Assembly: GCF_024763615.1 (NCBI RefSeq)
Contig: NC_077223.1
Location: 4,216,001-4,280,000, forward strand
Direction of reading: 5' to 3'
Source: Phlebotomus papatasi
Taxonomy: Eukaryota > Arthropoda > Insecta > Diptera > Psychodidae
DNA: 64,000 nucleotides
The position numbers and the translations under genes were made by a program. The notes below the pieces were generated by a model. It was given only the letters and a program-made list of their open reading frames with translations, was not told the origin of the DNA and did no database searches. Below are positions 34,756-46,668 of the stretch, piece by piece (the first letter of the stretch is position 1; every line of letters starts with the position of its first letter).

Positions 34756-36197
34756 GGCACAATAAATCTCCTTTTCACTAAGTACTTTTTTAAGTACTAT
34801 TAAAAGGAAGGTCCTTAAATTCAAATTTATTGCATAAAAATGCTTTAATTAAGGACTTAATAAGTAGTTATTAAGGACTTACATTTCATGCACTTGGTAA
34901 AAGCTTTTATATTACAGAGAATAGATAATGCCTTTAATTGTAGTATTGCGCATTTATGTTAATCGGGATGCCTGAGTTTTAGTACTTACACTGTGAGAAA
35001 AAATGAATTTTAAACATTTTTTTTAATGTATTAGTCCCATTTTTCAACACTTTGCTTCCATAAATCCTCTGCTTGTAATAAAGAGGGAAAAAAACGTACT
35101 CCCCTGATTAGTGAATGATTAACCGAGGGTTAAGAATAATTCATGAGTTTAACAGTGTTTCTAAAATGAGTTCCCAAAGCCTTAGAAATTAAACCAACAT
35201 CAGTGACAGAAATAAAATCTGCATAAATTAAGTATCCAACAAGCATATTTCATTTTGTGTGACATGCATTTCATAAACAGAAGATCAAAGATAATGCTTT
35301 TTGGCAATAAAATCCTCAATTCTCGCTGTCATTTGGCGTTTAATTAAAAATAATAATAAAATTAATTGTTACGATCAATGTAAATTGCAATTTTTGGGTG
35401 TAGCTCGATCTCTCTTTCTTTTTTTCCTTTTTTTCCCGCGCAAAATCTCACTCCGTCTTAATTATTGATGAGGCAACAGCACACTTGACACAAAGTGAAT
35501 GTAGTTTTTTCCTTCATCAATTTTTTCTGTCTTTGCCGAATCCAGCAATTATCCGAAAATAAAAAAAATCGTTGTAGCTCAAAAATTGTGGAAAAAAAAG
35601 TATCAAGACATGGAATAAGAAAAAAAAATCTGAAAACAAGTCCAGTTAAACAGATGAAAGAAAGAAGTTTTTCAGTGAAAATTGTGACAAAGCGAATATC
35701 ACTCGTCTTACCTGGTAAATAATCATTGCAATTACAATAATTTGCGTTTCTCGTGTCCACAGACATAAAATGATATTGAAGGAATTTAAGTGGATTCCCC
35801 TGAAATTCAGTCAGTGATGATTCCACAGACAGATAAGTTAAATTTTTCGGCTTAATTATTTAAAGGCTCGTTTGTACAGAAATTTGTTCGAAAGTTGGTA
35901 CTCAAGAGAGATTCCCGACAAAAAGAACAATTCGCCGAAAGAGGTATTTTATTGCATTCGGAAAATTCATTATTGCCCAATTTTGTACATGAAGCAAAGA
36001 GCTAGCGATAAGTTTCCTTTTCGTTCGTGAGACTTTATGATTTTTGGAAAGAAAAAACAAAATATCTTCGACATTCTTGATTTTAAATATTGCCTTTAGA
36101 TCAGAAAACCTTTGGAGGGTAATATCGGGTAATTCGGCAACATGTCTATCTTGGAATTTTGAAATGTTCTCGCTGTTTTAGATGGCCAAAGACAATA
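34756..36197. other. spacer with a candidate minus-strand exon
   Basis: No repeat family. At 35712-35799 the minus strand shows an acceptor (CTGAATTTCAG) and a donor (CCAG|GTAAGACG) enclosing 88 nt open in two frames. One frame reads DTRNANYCNCNDYLP. No protein was recognised, so it is a weak exon candidate. Confidence 0.25.
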
Positions 36198-36351
36198 CAC
36201 TTGAGAGAAATCCGAAAAATTTAATATAACATTTCGGAAATGTTTATTTTACCCTGCATTGATCCGAAATCGGTTTAAATATTATGTTTTTTTAGGTGTA
36301 TTAGGGGTTAAAGTTACCCTTTTTCATGTTAGTTTTACCCTTATAAAGGTG
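36198..36351 (+). mobile_element. A-family MITE, truncated copy A6
   Basis: CACTTGAGAGAAATCCG, GATCCGAAATCGGTTTAA and GGTGTATTAGGGGTTAAAG match the left 150 bp of the family. It stops at a T-like sequence (36383-36480) containing CACTTCACATTTTTGCCATA and GTTCGAAGCCAAAGTATGTG. Confidence 0.8.
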
Positions 36352-37814
36352 TTCCAGACTTTGGGGAACGCTTTTGTTCTAAGCACACATTGTGATTGCA
36401 ACACTTCACATTTTTGCCATATTTCTTTAATGAATCTGATCTAATGGAAAACGAATTGTTCGAAGCCAAAGTATGTGTGAACCCAAGTAGCAAAAATATG
36501 TCATTGTAACGTCATCGTTGTCGTATGGTAATAGTAATTAATTGGTGCACCCGCACGTCATACTCTCGAAGTGGGGAATAACCTCCACGTTATAAAGAGG
36601 TAAGGAAAGCGACACAACTTACCATTTTGGTAAGTTTGCTAACGATCGTGTTACGTTTGTTTCACGTCGCTTGTTACCTCTTTTCTATTCATCTCTTTCT
36701 ATCCCACAGCTCAAAATTTTTTCTCTCTTTTCGTTCTCCTTTTTATTTCCATGGCGCAAAATTCTATCATGAATCTCTCACTGCAAATATTTCAATAATC
36801 AGCGCACAAATATCGCGGGATTTCAATGATTTTATCTAATATTAGAACATGCCAATATCGTTTACCGATAGAGATTTGATTGATTATCGATATAAAATAC
36901 CTCCCACCCAGAAAAACGCAATATTTAATATTTTTTTAGGTGAAATAATTGTGAAAATTCCCTAATTTTTTTTTAACATTGCCCATAATTTCTTACATGT
37001 TATTACAACTACCTAGTCACAAAAATAATTATCAAACTGTATTAGATTTTACTTAAAACGGAATTTAAAATCATTCTTAAAATTTTAAATTCGCGCGCAA
37101 CAAAATCTCATGGCGCACTCAACCCAATAAAAATGTGTCCTCAGATAGTCGTATGACATGTCTTCAATTCCAAGGACGGATTATTTTTATGTGCGTAGGT
37201 TCATAAAATACAGAATTTTACAAAACAATTGGAAGCCCTTTTAAGTATCCAGTGTACAATTTCAGTAGAATTTGTATAATAAAAATATATACAGGAAATT
37301 TGGGTAAATGCAAATTTTTTGAAGAACATACATAAAATTCTGAGTATATCTCCTAAATATTAACGTAAGCAATCTTCAAAATTAATATACGTATTAAACA
37401 ATAACAGAAATTTGAAGTTTGTTATGATGTTAACAAAGTTTTATACTATTTCACTTTCTTAATTTTAAAGGACAATTTAAATGTTTACCTAAATTCGCCG
37501 AGTCAATTTTATGTGATTTTACAAGCAAAAAAATGAGTTTGAGAGTAATTTGTTTGTAAATAATATTTAAATAATGTAAATAATGTAAATAATATAGAAA
37601 ACTTAAAAATTGCTATTTGCAATTTAAGTTTTATACTGAAAAGAAGAATCGCAGAAGAATCTAAAGTTCAAGAATTTTAAATGAGATCTTACAATTTATA
37701 AGAATAATAATTAAGCAAAATGAAAAAATCAAGTCCTAAAATCTCCACGAATGAACCATATGTCAGTGTAAGTGTGGAGCCATCACTTCGTAGAACCCTA
37801 ACTAAAAGTGTCAC

Positions 37815-38557
37815 GGAAGGACCAAGTGGCATCCGCTGCCATTTATCGGATTTTACAAAATATTTTGATATTTTTACTTATATTTTGATATTCGAAGCTT
37901 TAGTCAGTTCTTTTCTGTTGTCTGAATCAGCAATTTCAGCTCCTTGGGTACTGTATCTAAAGATTTTTAACCATTCGATATTTTCATCTTTATCAGAATC
38001 ATGGAGTAAGGGAAAGTGGTCTGCCTTTGAATGCGGCAGCCTTTGAATGTTTAAATTTTTCTTTTATTTTTCAAAGCAAAAATTCTACTTTATGAGCAAT
38101 AGTTAATACTATTAACTATTTTCTATTAACTTCGCTTAACAAAATGGATTTTTAGCTTTGGGAAATAAGAGAAAAATTGAATAATTCCCAAAATTATTCA
38201 TATTTCCCAATTCAATATTTCCCATAATTCTTCTCAATAATTTGCAAAAACACTTTCAATTTGTTCTTTTAAGGCTTTATTACACTAACAATCAAGAAAA
38301 TTACATCTGCAGAACGTCAAACTCCCATATAAAATGCATATGGCAGCAACTGCCACTTGGTCCTTCCGAGTGCAGTTTTTTGTTTTTGCAATATATTTAC
38401 ATTAATATTTAATATTTACTAAAAATTTTGTAACGAAAAAATAGCCAGATAAATTCTGCACGCATTCAATCAGGCCTCCAGGCGAAATGATATATTCATC
38501 AATATAAAAAATAAAATTGAAAACTAAATTGGCAGCGGCTGCCACTAGGGTCCTTCC
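37815..38557. repeat. repeat W: three copies of a GGAAGGACCAAGTGGCA motif
   Basis: GGAAGGACCAAGTGGCA is at 37815 (plus). Inverted copies with GCCACTTGGTCCTTCC and GCCACTAGGGTCCTTCC are at 38351 and 38541. Each continues into a TGGCAG.GCTGCCA-type palindrome. This could be inverted ends of an element of about 550 or 740 bp. The overlapping 108-codon frame at 37720-38046 has no recognised domain. Confidence 0.4.
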
Positions 38558-38925
38558 AAGTGTTAATACATAAAAACTTTATTTCTGTTACCAAAATTCG
38601 AAACCATAAGGGAAAATCCTAGAAGACAAGAAAAATTATTTGTATGTTCATATACACTGCTTTACTTATTCTTAGGAAATAGGAATACAAAAAATTTGAA
38701 TTGTGTGAGTCGGTGAACAAAATTTGATAAATAAATATTAAGTACAGCTAGAATAATAAGAAGAAAACAACTGTGATGAAATGGTTTTTCTATGTTTATG
38801 GATCTTAACAGAATTTTAGGCCATTAGAACATATATGTAATTTGTAATACTCTGCAGAATCCTTTCTATAGCATGATATTGCCTCAGAGTCCGACTGAGA
38901 GATGATGAGCATTATTTTGGTATTA

Positions 38926-38995
38926 TGGGGTCTCAGTGAATCAGTTAGAAGAGTAGTAACCCTATGACTATGAGATCCCGGGTACGCATCTAGAT
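38926..38995 (+). repeat. tRNA-like / SINE-head candidate
   Basis: GTCTCAGTGAATCAGTTAGA resembles an RNA polymerase III A box region and GATCCCGGGTACGCATC resembles a B box (8 of 10 against GGTTCRANTC), about 30 bp apart. No good acceptor stem forms, so it is more like a tRNA-derived SINE head or pseudogene than a tRNA gene. Confidence 0.3.
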
Positions 38996-39059
38996 AGTAG
39001 CTGTTATATCAGTTTCAAGAAAGAATGGTATCAATACAACACTGCAGGGAATTTCCTTC

Positions 39060-39105
39060 AAAAAAGCAATTTTTGACAAAAATTGCTCCCAATGTGTAGA
39101 GGCCA
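39060..39105. mobile_element. right end of a PIF/Harbinger-like MITE
   Basis: AATTTTTGACAAAAATTGCT, then ATGTGTAGAGGCCA followed by TAA. The matching left end was not found upstream. Confidence 0.5.
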
Positions 39106-39625
39106 TAAGAGAGCCTGGTACAGAAACGAGTTTTGACATGAAGAGTTTTGTCGATACAAATGCACAAAAGCATAATGGACTTAAATAAGTGGTCTGGATG
39201 CAGCGGAACTTAAAGTATTAAGTCAACTTAGAGACAAATTTTAATCTTAATTATGACCGTTAAAACCATTAGCTTGAACTTCTTGCTTTTCTAACATCTT
39301 TCTAAAACATCACTAGTCCATTAAACTGGTGCGTCTCAATGTAATCCTTGTGATTTCTTGGCGATTAGGTTAATAAATAGCTTGTATTGGCTGTTTATCG
39401 GAGCATCACATGGAATTTTTCTTGCACACTGGAGCCATTTTGGGCTCAATGAGAAGGAATTTAGTTATTAGTTTTAATATCACCAGGATGCTAAAAAAAT
39501 ACCAGCGCCATCATTTCATCACCATCAATTTCACCAATTCAACCCAGCCTTCCAATACTCTTGACATTTGCATTTTTGCGTTAGTCTCCGGGACAACAGC
39601 GAGAATTAAATCATCGAATGTCTGA

Positions 39626-39690
39626 TGGCCTCTACACACTAAGAGAAATTTCTTTAAAAAATGCCTTTTTAAGGAAAATTTCCCCTATCC
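39626..39690. mobile_element. left end of a PIF/Harbinger-like MITE
   Basis: TGGCCTCTACACACTAAGAG and the following AAATTTCTTT match the left ends at 31902, 32172 and 49518. The right end is not recognised. Confidence 0.5.
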
Positions 39691-40316
39691 TTGTATATAG
39701 GATATTGAACATAAAATACTCCGCAATATTGAATATAAAAAAAGTGTTCCATCTCTCCTCGTTAAAAAGGTTCTATAGTAAAGATTTGAAGAATTTGTCT
39801 TTTTTCTTTAGGAAGATATCTTATTGTATTTATTGTAGATATTATATTGATGCATTCTTAGCTCTAATTCGAACTCAACAAAAGGATTTCTAACTTTCAT
39901 TAAGAAATATAACAACATTTTAATAAATCACTTATTTTTTTTTTAGTTTTCATATTTTATGTTTTGAAATTTTGTGTTGTTCATTAATATTTTTTAACTA
40001 ATCTTATTTATTATTATTGTGAAAGCAATATTTTTAACAAAGCTTTTGTTTATGATTCGTAAAAAGTAATTATATAAAAAATATTAATAGAGTAAAATTA
40101 TAAGTGAAGATTATCAATAGTTTGATCTCCATATTTGTCGCCGAACGTCGTACGACATCCACAGAATGTCTGTGCCTTTTACGCGTGTTAAATAATTGCA
40201 GACACCTTGTTATTGGGCTGAAACTATTGGCGGCAGGCAAGACGCAATCAGTGTATTTTTTCGCTTTCTGTCAGTGTTGTGATTTTCGTTGTGTTGTGAT
40301 TTTTGTGGAAAGAAAT

Positions 40317-40703
40317 ATGTCATTTAATTTAATAAAAACAGTAGAAAATGGGCTCATGTACGTGGAGGCTGTACCTTCCGGATGGGAGGTTAATGGAATT
40401 TTGTCCTGGCCAACTTCTGGCAACATTGAGCGTTTCAGATCAAACGCAAATTCCCTTCCAGGTTTGTACAATTAAAAGAGGCTTTTTCACGAATTTATAA
40501 CTTTTTCTTGTATTTTTTCAGGAGGAATCTGGATTACTTGTCCATGTGTGGTGATGTCGGCTCATAAAACCTTCAGAGAAGCAATTCACATGGAGAGTCT
40601 TCCGGAAATGCTGAGCACAGGACGTAAAGATGAGAAAATACGGTTCCTCAGAGAAGGCACAAAAAGAATTAAGGATGCCCCGAAGGTCCCCCGAAGCCAG
40701 TAG
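40317..40703 (+). CDS. two-exon gene, N-terminal domain of a DUF4806-associated protein type
   Basis: Exon 1 is 40317-40461 (48 codons plus one base). A 60-nt intron at 40462-40521 starts GTTTGT and ends TTTTTTCAG. Exon 2 is 40522-40703, ending TAG, for 108 residues in total. Key parts are LIKTVENGLMYVEAVPSGW, ILSWP, IERFRSNANSLP and, across the junction, GIWITCPCVV. This pattern (VPSGW, a tryptophan-proline, a Ser/Leu-Pro, then CVV) matches, from memory, the short N-terminal domain of multicopy insect proteins that often end in DUF4806 and are common in transposon-like loci. Function unknown. The second half after residue 60 is Lys/Arg-rich and may be read-through into decayed sequence, so a C-terminal domain is missing or broken. 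An insect-type initiator TCAGTGTTGT lies 45 nt before the ATG. It lies within putative element V. Confidence 0.5.
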
Positions 40704-41939
40704 GCTACAACAAGATGATAGCAGAGGTTTCCTCACAGCCTGAAAGTTCACAGGTTCAGTAAGACCCAAGAAGACACAGGGTTAACTTCTCAGTCGCAGA
40801 TTATTTCACGACACGTTGAAAACCTCGCATATCTTCAAATTTCTTCTGGCTAAATGAATCTGGCTTCAGAAAATTCTCCAAGTTTGCGAACTTCAGATAT
40901 CTGAAGATGACAGTGTTATGACGCCTGACCATCTTTTAATGCTGGAGAGTTTTCTGGAGATTAATTTTACTGCTCATGATGCACAGAGACAAGAGGAAAC
41001 CCATCTAAAAAATGTCACTAATATGGATTGTAAAAACCAAGAGATAAATGTGAGAAAACATAACCTCAGTCTTTCTTTTGATTTTTATTATTGAATTCCT
41101 TGAAAGGAAAGTTGTGAAACGTGAAACTCACTGATCACACAGCAAAAAATCATGTAAATTAGACAGGATTCTTCAGTTTCTTTCACAAGGGAGCATCCCA
41201 ATCTCATCCCAACTTCAGCACGAAAGGAGCTAAATGGTCATTCAAGCTTTCTGGCTTATTACGTGCATTCCCACAATAACCCGAGACAACTCGTAGTAGA
41301 GGAACTTCTATTTTCTCGATAATTCAAAAAAGAATTGACCAGAGCTGCGTTTCAGATGACCTGCAGATTGGCAAGCCGTCAACATGGAGCTGCAATGTGA
41401 TTTCCATATCCTGGTTCAAATTTTCACAAACTTCACTTCACATGTAAATATTTTGCTTAAAATTTGACAAGAACTGTCGAAAAGCGTGTGAGACAAATTA
41501 ACGTCATCTTAAGGTAAATCTTCATTCCACAAGTAACGTAATTGTTTGAGAAAATAGTTTCAAAAGAATTACGTTATTATGACAAGGCTGGTTTCACGTT
41601 ATTAATTAAAGTAACTACAACGTTACATTTAGGTCATAAGGGTTTACTAATCTCAGAGCAACTCGAGGTAAATTTAGTGACGTGCGACTACCGTTTACAT
41701 TACCTCAATTTGGCACTATAGTAATATTTTGCCACTTGGGAAGTCTGAAGGTCTTCCCTAGTAATTTATTTCGAAACACATTTTACCGACAGAACGTTTC
41801 TTTTAAAGAAAATTGATGTTGTCTCATATTTTTTTTACATTCAAACTGTTTTAAGGAAACATATTCGGACAATCCCTGTTCAACATTTAAAACTGCAACA
41901 TTTTGGCTCCAATTTGTAAAACATTATTTACTGTGTATT

Positions 41940-42150
41940 TGGGGCTTCAAGAGTGTCTCTATTAGAAGGCAAATAATTTTTAAATCGCACAAAATATCGT
42001 TGATTTTCTAAAGATTCAAATAGAATTTAGAATTTTTAGAATTCGTGGAAGATTATTCAAGTTTAAGAAATAACGCATTAAGAAGCTATCAGAGAAGTTA
42101 AGTCAATGATTAAAGGGCGATTGATAATGAATCAGTAGGGGAATTCTATA
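41940..42150 (+). repeat. diverged relative of repeat S (S3)
   Basis: Blocks such as AAATATCGTTGATTTTCTAAAG and ATTAAGAAGCT line up with S1 and S2 at low similarity. The surrounding 41741-42918 has no other recognised feature. Confidence 0.3.
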
Positions 42151-42918
42151 ATTTTTGAGGCATTGTCACACGTGAGTTCGAAACCATCTTAGAATATTAA
42201 TCGACCTTATTTTCTTATATCATATGACTTCGAAAATGCAATTATTTGTTTTTTTTTTCCTTGAAAATTCTTCACTTTATGATATTGTTCAAATATAGTC
42301 CATATTGGTTGATTTGTTTAATAAAATTTATTGTCGAATTGTCAAAAATCTCAAATATCTGACTTTTGACAATGACGTGAATCACATTTTCGAAAAAGCT
42401 CTCCTGAGATTCGAACAAAATTAATTCGTAATTTGGCATTGCCAGAGATACAGAATTACCCCATAGTAATGCCTATTATAGCGCTGTTGCTTTAAATTCT
42501 CATGAGGGAGTGAAGCTCAGTATATTTTGACAATTGAAACTGTTCGAAATTCGAAAGGAAATTACTCAATCCTTGATCCGCCACTCGGACGATACGTGAA
42601 GTAAAAATGTTTTTCTTTGACTTTCGAAACCAATATTCGTACGGATTTCAGATTGTGAAAACGTTATATTGCCATGTAGGGGAATTCTGAATATAAGCAT
42701 AGGAGCATCAGTAAGACCCCTAATCTTGATTTGCGCTTTCAAAATTCCGAAATCTTCATTTTCGATTTTAGTATGTCTACCTGAAGGCAAGACTTAAACA
42801 GGACATATCATTACCTTGGTCTTTCCCCTGATCTGAGCTGTCAACCTTCACAAACTTGACTTGACCCTAATATTCGAATCCCTATATGTTCGAATTTCGA
42901 AATGTATGTAAGTCATTA

Positions 42919-42975
42919 TGGCCTCGGTACACCTCTTAGTTAGATCAGGAAATTTTCATAAAGTCAAAATTCACT
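42919..42975. mobile_element. left end of a PIF/Harbinger-like MITE, decayed
   Basis: TTA is followed by TGGCCTCGGTACACCTC. It resembles the family end with a few differences. No right end found; 42976-44157 holds nothing recognised. Confidence 0.35.
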
Positions 42976-44157
42976 TTCCTTTTTTTTAAAGGTTTTGCAT
43001 GCCTCTTCTACTCTTTTTCACTCTCCTTCTTCTTTTAAACATCAAATCAAATTAAATTTAGTTCAGTCCAATTTTGAGCCCGAATGAATAGGATATACTT
43101 ATGCAAATCTTTTGATAAAGAAAGGAACGCGAATTTTGACTTCATGAAATTATACCGAAGGTGTGGCGAAAGCATTAGTTTCTTTTTTTCTATTTATTTT
43201 TTCAGAAGTCCTGCTTACGAAGAGACCTAGTTCGTATATAGAACATTGTACTACTAGCCTTACAATTATTATTACTTGACCTTAAACTTCAATCACACAT
43301 AACAGTCATATACAAACATAATATTCATTTTTTGTTCAAAATTCTCATAAATATTTCCACTGACCAAATTATAATTTTAGTCATAAAATCAGTGTCATTG
43401 CATTTCAATTATTTATCTAAAATTGCCAAAAAGTGTATTTTAATGCCTTTCCAAGTACTTTTTCTTGGGTGAGTGAACGATAAAAACGTGAATAAAATAA
43501 CAGGTAGTCAAATGATTGTCATTTGCACTAAAGAAAATCTCTGCAAAATTACACTGAAGTAAACTGAAATGTGAATTTTTATTGCTATTTTTATTCCACA
43601 ATTTCTTTGGGGTTTTTTTATTGGCTTTTACGATGTCAATTTAGCTGAATCTTTCTTTTTTTGCACATTCAAACACCGCAAAAAATCTTTATTTTTTCTT
43701 CGTCACTCCGATCATGAGGAAGTTCGCCGAAATGTGTCATTAATGATTTTATTTCGTTGAGATTATTTTTTGAGTCTTTTTCTTGTTGACTCTCTATTCT
43801 ACATGGACGGTGCTGTGCATTGAAACCCACACCTTACTTGGACTCTTGGGGCGCCAAAATTGTTTGTTTATTCATTTTAAGTCGCAGACATTTTTCCGGG
43901 GAATAGAAAAGTCACAATGAATATGACCTGAATATGTCAAAAAGGAAATTATGATAACTTGCGGCAATTGGAGCATAAATCGTTGGGAAAATTCATTTAA
44001 ATAACTATTTTTGGAGGGAAATATTGCTGTTTTAGCTGTTATTTGTGTTTCCATATTACATGACTTGCTATCCGTTACGTCTGTTTTACGTTATCAAACT
44101 CAGCTGATATGCAAGGACTAAAGATTTGAAAATGGACGTGTTTTTTTCATGACTATA

Positions 44158-46033
44158 GTAAGGTGCGGTAACTGGATCATTTTCCGAAGAGAGCTACTTC
44201 AACGCTTGTTTTTGGACTGATGAAATTCTTTTTTACTTCTTCTAAATCCGTAGAATTATTCACTGTTTCATTCAGAAACATATTATAAAAAAATTATCAA
44301 AAATATAATATTAAAGAAAATTAATAAAATGATTATAATAATAAAATAAATTAGCGTTCACTAAGTGGATCGGTTGTTCGCTAATTGGATCAAAAATGGT
44401 CTTTTAATTGGATCAGTCAATTTAGAAGAATATTATCGACAATTCTGAAAGCATTCCGTGAGATCTTCAGCAGTAATCACAGCCCTTCTAGAGAACCATC
44501 TCGTACACACTTCAAGGCATTTTTTAGATCTTCCTTAGAATAAGGTTTGTTCTTAAGAATTGATCGCGAGACAAACCTGTGTGTATGACAAGTATAAGAT
44601 TGAATGATATTGGAATCTTCCCAGGCTCGATCCTGTGGGATCTGTACGATCCTGTGAGTGTGATAAGGTATCAGAATAAATGCTGTTTGTATATTCCCAG
44701 GCTGGATCCTGTGGATCTCTACGAACCTGTGGGATGAATGAATAATGATTATTATATCTGGCGAAAAAGAACCAATTTCCTTTGCCCGATAAACAATCTT
44801 CTTTCGCCCTTTGCTGTGTCAATTCCTCGAGAATGTTGAGTGATGATTGTTGGAATGAAAACTGGTACGACATAAGTCGCCACCTATCGGAAATTCTCAT
44901 TTTTATAGCAACAATTGTGGATGTCATCAGACAACACCAAAAGAAGTCAGTGTCACGTCAAGAAAAAAAAGCAGTGTCATTCAGAAATTCAACCAGCACG
45001 TTTTAATTCAGAAAATATCTTTCCAATCAGTTTACTTATCTTGAATTAGTTGTTAAATAAATCTAGTTGAATTTGTTTACTGTGTGTTTCGTCAGCGAGA
45101 ATTGGCAAGGCGAGTGAAGGCGGTCCTTTTTCGCCAGGATTGAGATATTCTCTCCCTTTTTAGGTATATCAGGAACCTCCGGATAATATCTACAGGAATT
45201 TTTTTAGGATTTCATGCGTGATATTCTATACTTTTAGGTACTAGGCATCACGGAATTCTCTATTTACCATTTATCTGGAACTCATGCGCAATATAACTAT
45301 ATTTTTAGGTAAGAGATTCTCCTGACCAAAAACACTTCTGATTATTTTAAAAAAAATACGAATTTTATTCATTGACCTAACAAAAGGCATGTCTTCGCGA
45401 CTTTGACTTTAATGCAAGAGGAAGTGGTGTTGTCCGATAGATTTAATTCTCATTTTTTCCACCTGAGGCGTTTCGCGCCATAACAGGAATCTTTTTCTTC
45501 GTTCCCTTTGGCATCTGAAAAAGTAAAACAGTCCTGAACAATGTGATTCCCGGAAAGAAATATTGATTTGCGAAGCGCCCATTTTAGAGCAAAATATAAA
45601 CAGCCACAAATTCATTAATTTCTTTATAAAATATTATTATTTCATGAAAATCGATTTACTTACCTTATAGGGGAATGATTACACTTCACTTTTATTTAAA
45701 CCTTTGGATTTCAAATATTTTTTTTTTTCACAAGGAAAACAAAAACAATAAATGTTTTCAATCAACCAGCTGTAATTAGCGAAAATATCACTGCTGGAAA
45801 ATTTTTAGTGAAGAACCCAGCTTGCACAGGTTGGAAATGAGTCGACTACACTCACTTATTTAACTGATACAAATTTTATTTTTCCTTTTTCTCAAAGTTG
45901 AATAGTTATATTATGTTACTGTAGTGACTATATTACCGAAATAAAAATAAAAATATTATTTTAAGTGGATTTTATCTAGTTAGCGTAGTCATAATGATCC
46001 ACATAGCAAAGCACCCGGATTAGCGCACTTAAC
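44158..46033 (-). mobile_element. possible DNA element with GGATCA subterminal repeats
   Basis: The left end TAAGGTGCGGTAACTGG and the reversed right end TTAAGTGCGCTAATCCGG are similar, and TGGATCA recurs near both ends (44176, 44369, 44394, 44420; 45992 reversed). Inside, the minus strand has a short frame, MPKGTKKKIPVMARNAS (about 45515 downward), right after an acceptor-like TTTTTCAG, and an upstream donor AAG|GTAAGTAAA at 45664. No transposase domain recognised. Weak call. Confidence 0.25.
44610..44745. repeat. two-copy tandem repeat of about 75-80 bp
   Basis: TCTTCCCAGGCTCGATCCTG at 44616 and TATTCCCAGGCTGGATCCTG at 44692 head two tandem units that both contain GATCTGTACGA/GATCTCTACGA and CCTGTG. 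The open frame on the minus strand across them has no recognised domain. Confidence 0.55.
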
Positions 46034-46229
46034 AGTATTAGGTGATTTTAGAACACGGTAAGAACTGGGAGATAACAGTCGAGACAGGAGCCAATGCAAA
46101 GAAAAGTCGAAAATGCAGAAATACTTGAGATCAGTGAAGTGCTAAAAACTTTTATTTTTCATTGGAAAATTACCATTAGTCCTTAGTCACTGTACTTTCC
46201 AGTTATTCAGAAAAATACAGAATTAACTA

Positions 46230-46465
46230 TGGTAAAGTGATATAATTTGGAATAAGTGTCACAAGTTGGACAATTCGCCGGTACAAGTTGGACATGGCTT
46301 TTTTCTGGATAAATACTGTACAAAATTTGTTTTTAAGCACAAGGAACCAAATTATAAAACTAAAGCATTAAAAATATACAAATAAAATTGAAGTACTAAA
46401 TTTATCAAGACAAAAAGCCCTGTCCAAATTGTACCATTGATTGTCCAACTTGTACCACTTTACCC
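46230..46465 (-). mobile_element. D-family MITE, copy D3
   Basis: TGGTAAAGTGATATAATTTG at the left and TTGTACCACTTTACCC at the right, TA on both sides. Almost the same internal sequence and orientation as D1. Confidence 0.85.
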
Positions 46466-46527
46466 TACTACAGAAATAGGACATCTCTTACTGTATAGCA
46501 ATTAATAGTCCTTGAATTTTTGATTTT

Positions 46528-46654
46528 GAGGTCCTTAAACGATTGGGTGTCTCGAGGCGCTGGAGAGTTATCGCGAAGAATGGCGAGGGGTGGTGCAAGA
46601 GGCCTTGTCCTTCAATGGAACGTAAGGCCACCTAAGTAATTAAGTAAGTAAGTA
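46528..46654 (+). mobile_element. 127-bp 5'-truncated RTE-type tail
   Basis: The perfect 14-bp repeat GAATTTTTGATTTT flanks the insert (46514-46527 and 46655-46668). The insert encodes the last residues of an RTE-type polyprotein (EEWRGVVQEALSF followed by a stop at 46623) and ends in an AAGT tail (TAAGTAAGTAAGTA). This is the expected product of target-primed reverse transcription that stopped early. Known parallel: RTE elements end in short tandem repeats. Confidence 0.8.
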
Positions 46655-46668
46655 GAATTTTTGATTTT

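Larger units (their letters stand above)
36482..41740 (+). mobile_element. putative 5.3-kb DNA transposon V
   Basis: The ends are inverted: CCCAAGTAGCAAAAATAT at 36482 and, reversed, CCCAAGTGGCAAAATAT at 41740. Both end regions carry many short motifs of the TAACGT/ACGTTA/GACGT type (36505-36665 and 41500-41690), as expected for subterminal transposase-binding repeats. The interior contains the two-exon frame at 40317-40703, repeat W and other insertions. The flanks are AA on both sides; no longer duplication was seen. The superfamily is unknown. The pairing of the two ends over 5 kb is an inference. Confidence 0.45.

Noticed and set aside
38926..38995. A functional tRNA gene
   Set aside because: No closed acceptor or anticodon stem could be drawn; only box-like similarity remains, so it is listed as SINE-like with low confidence.
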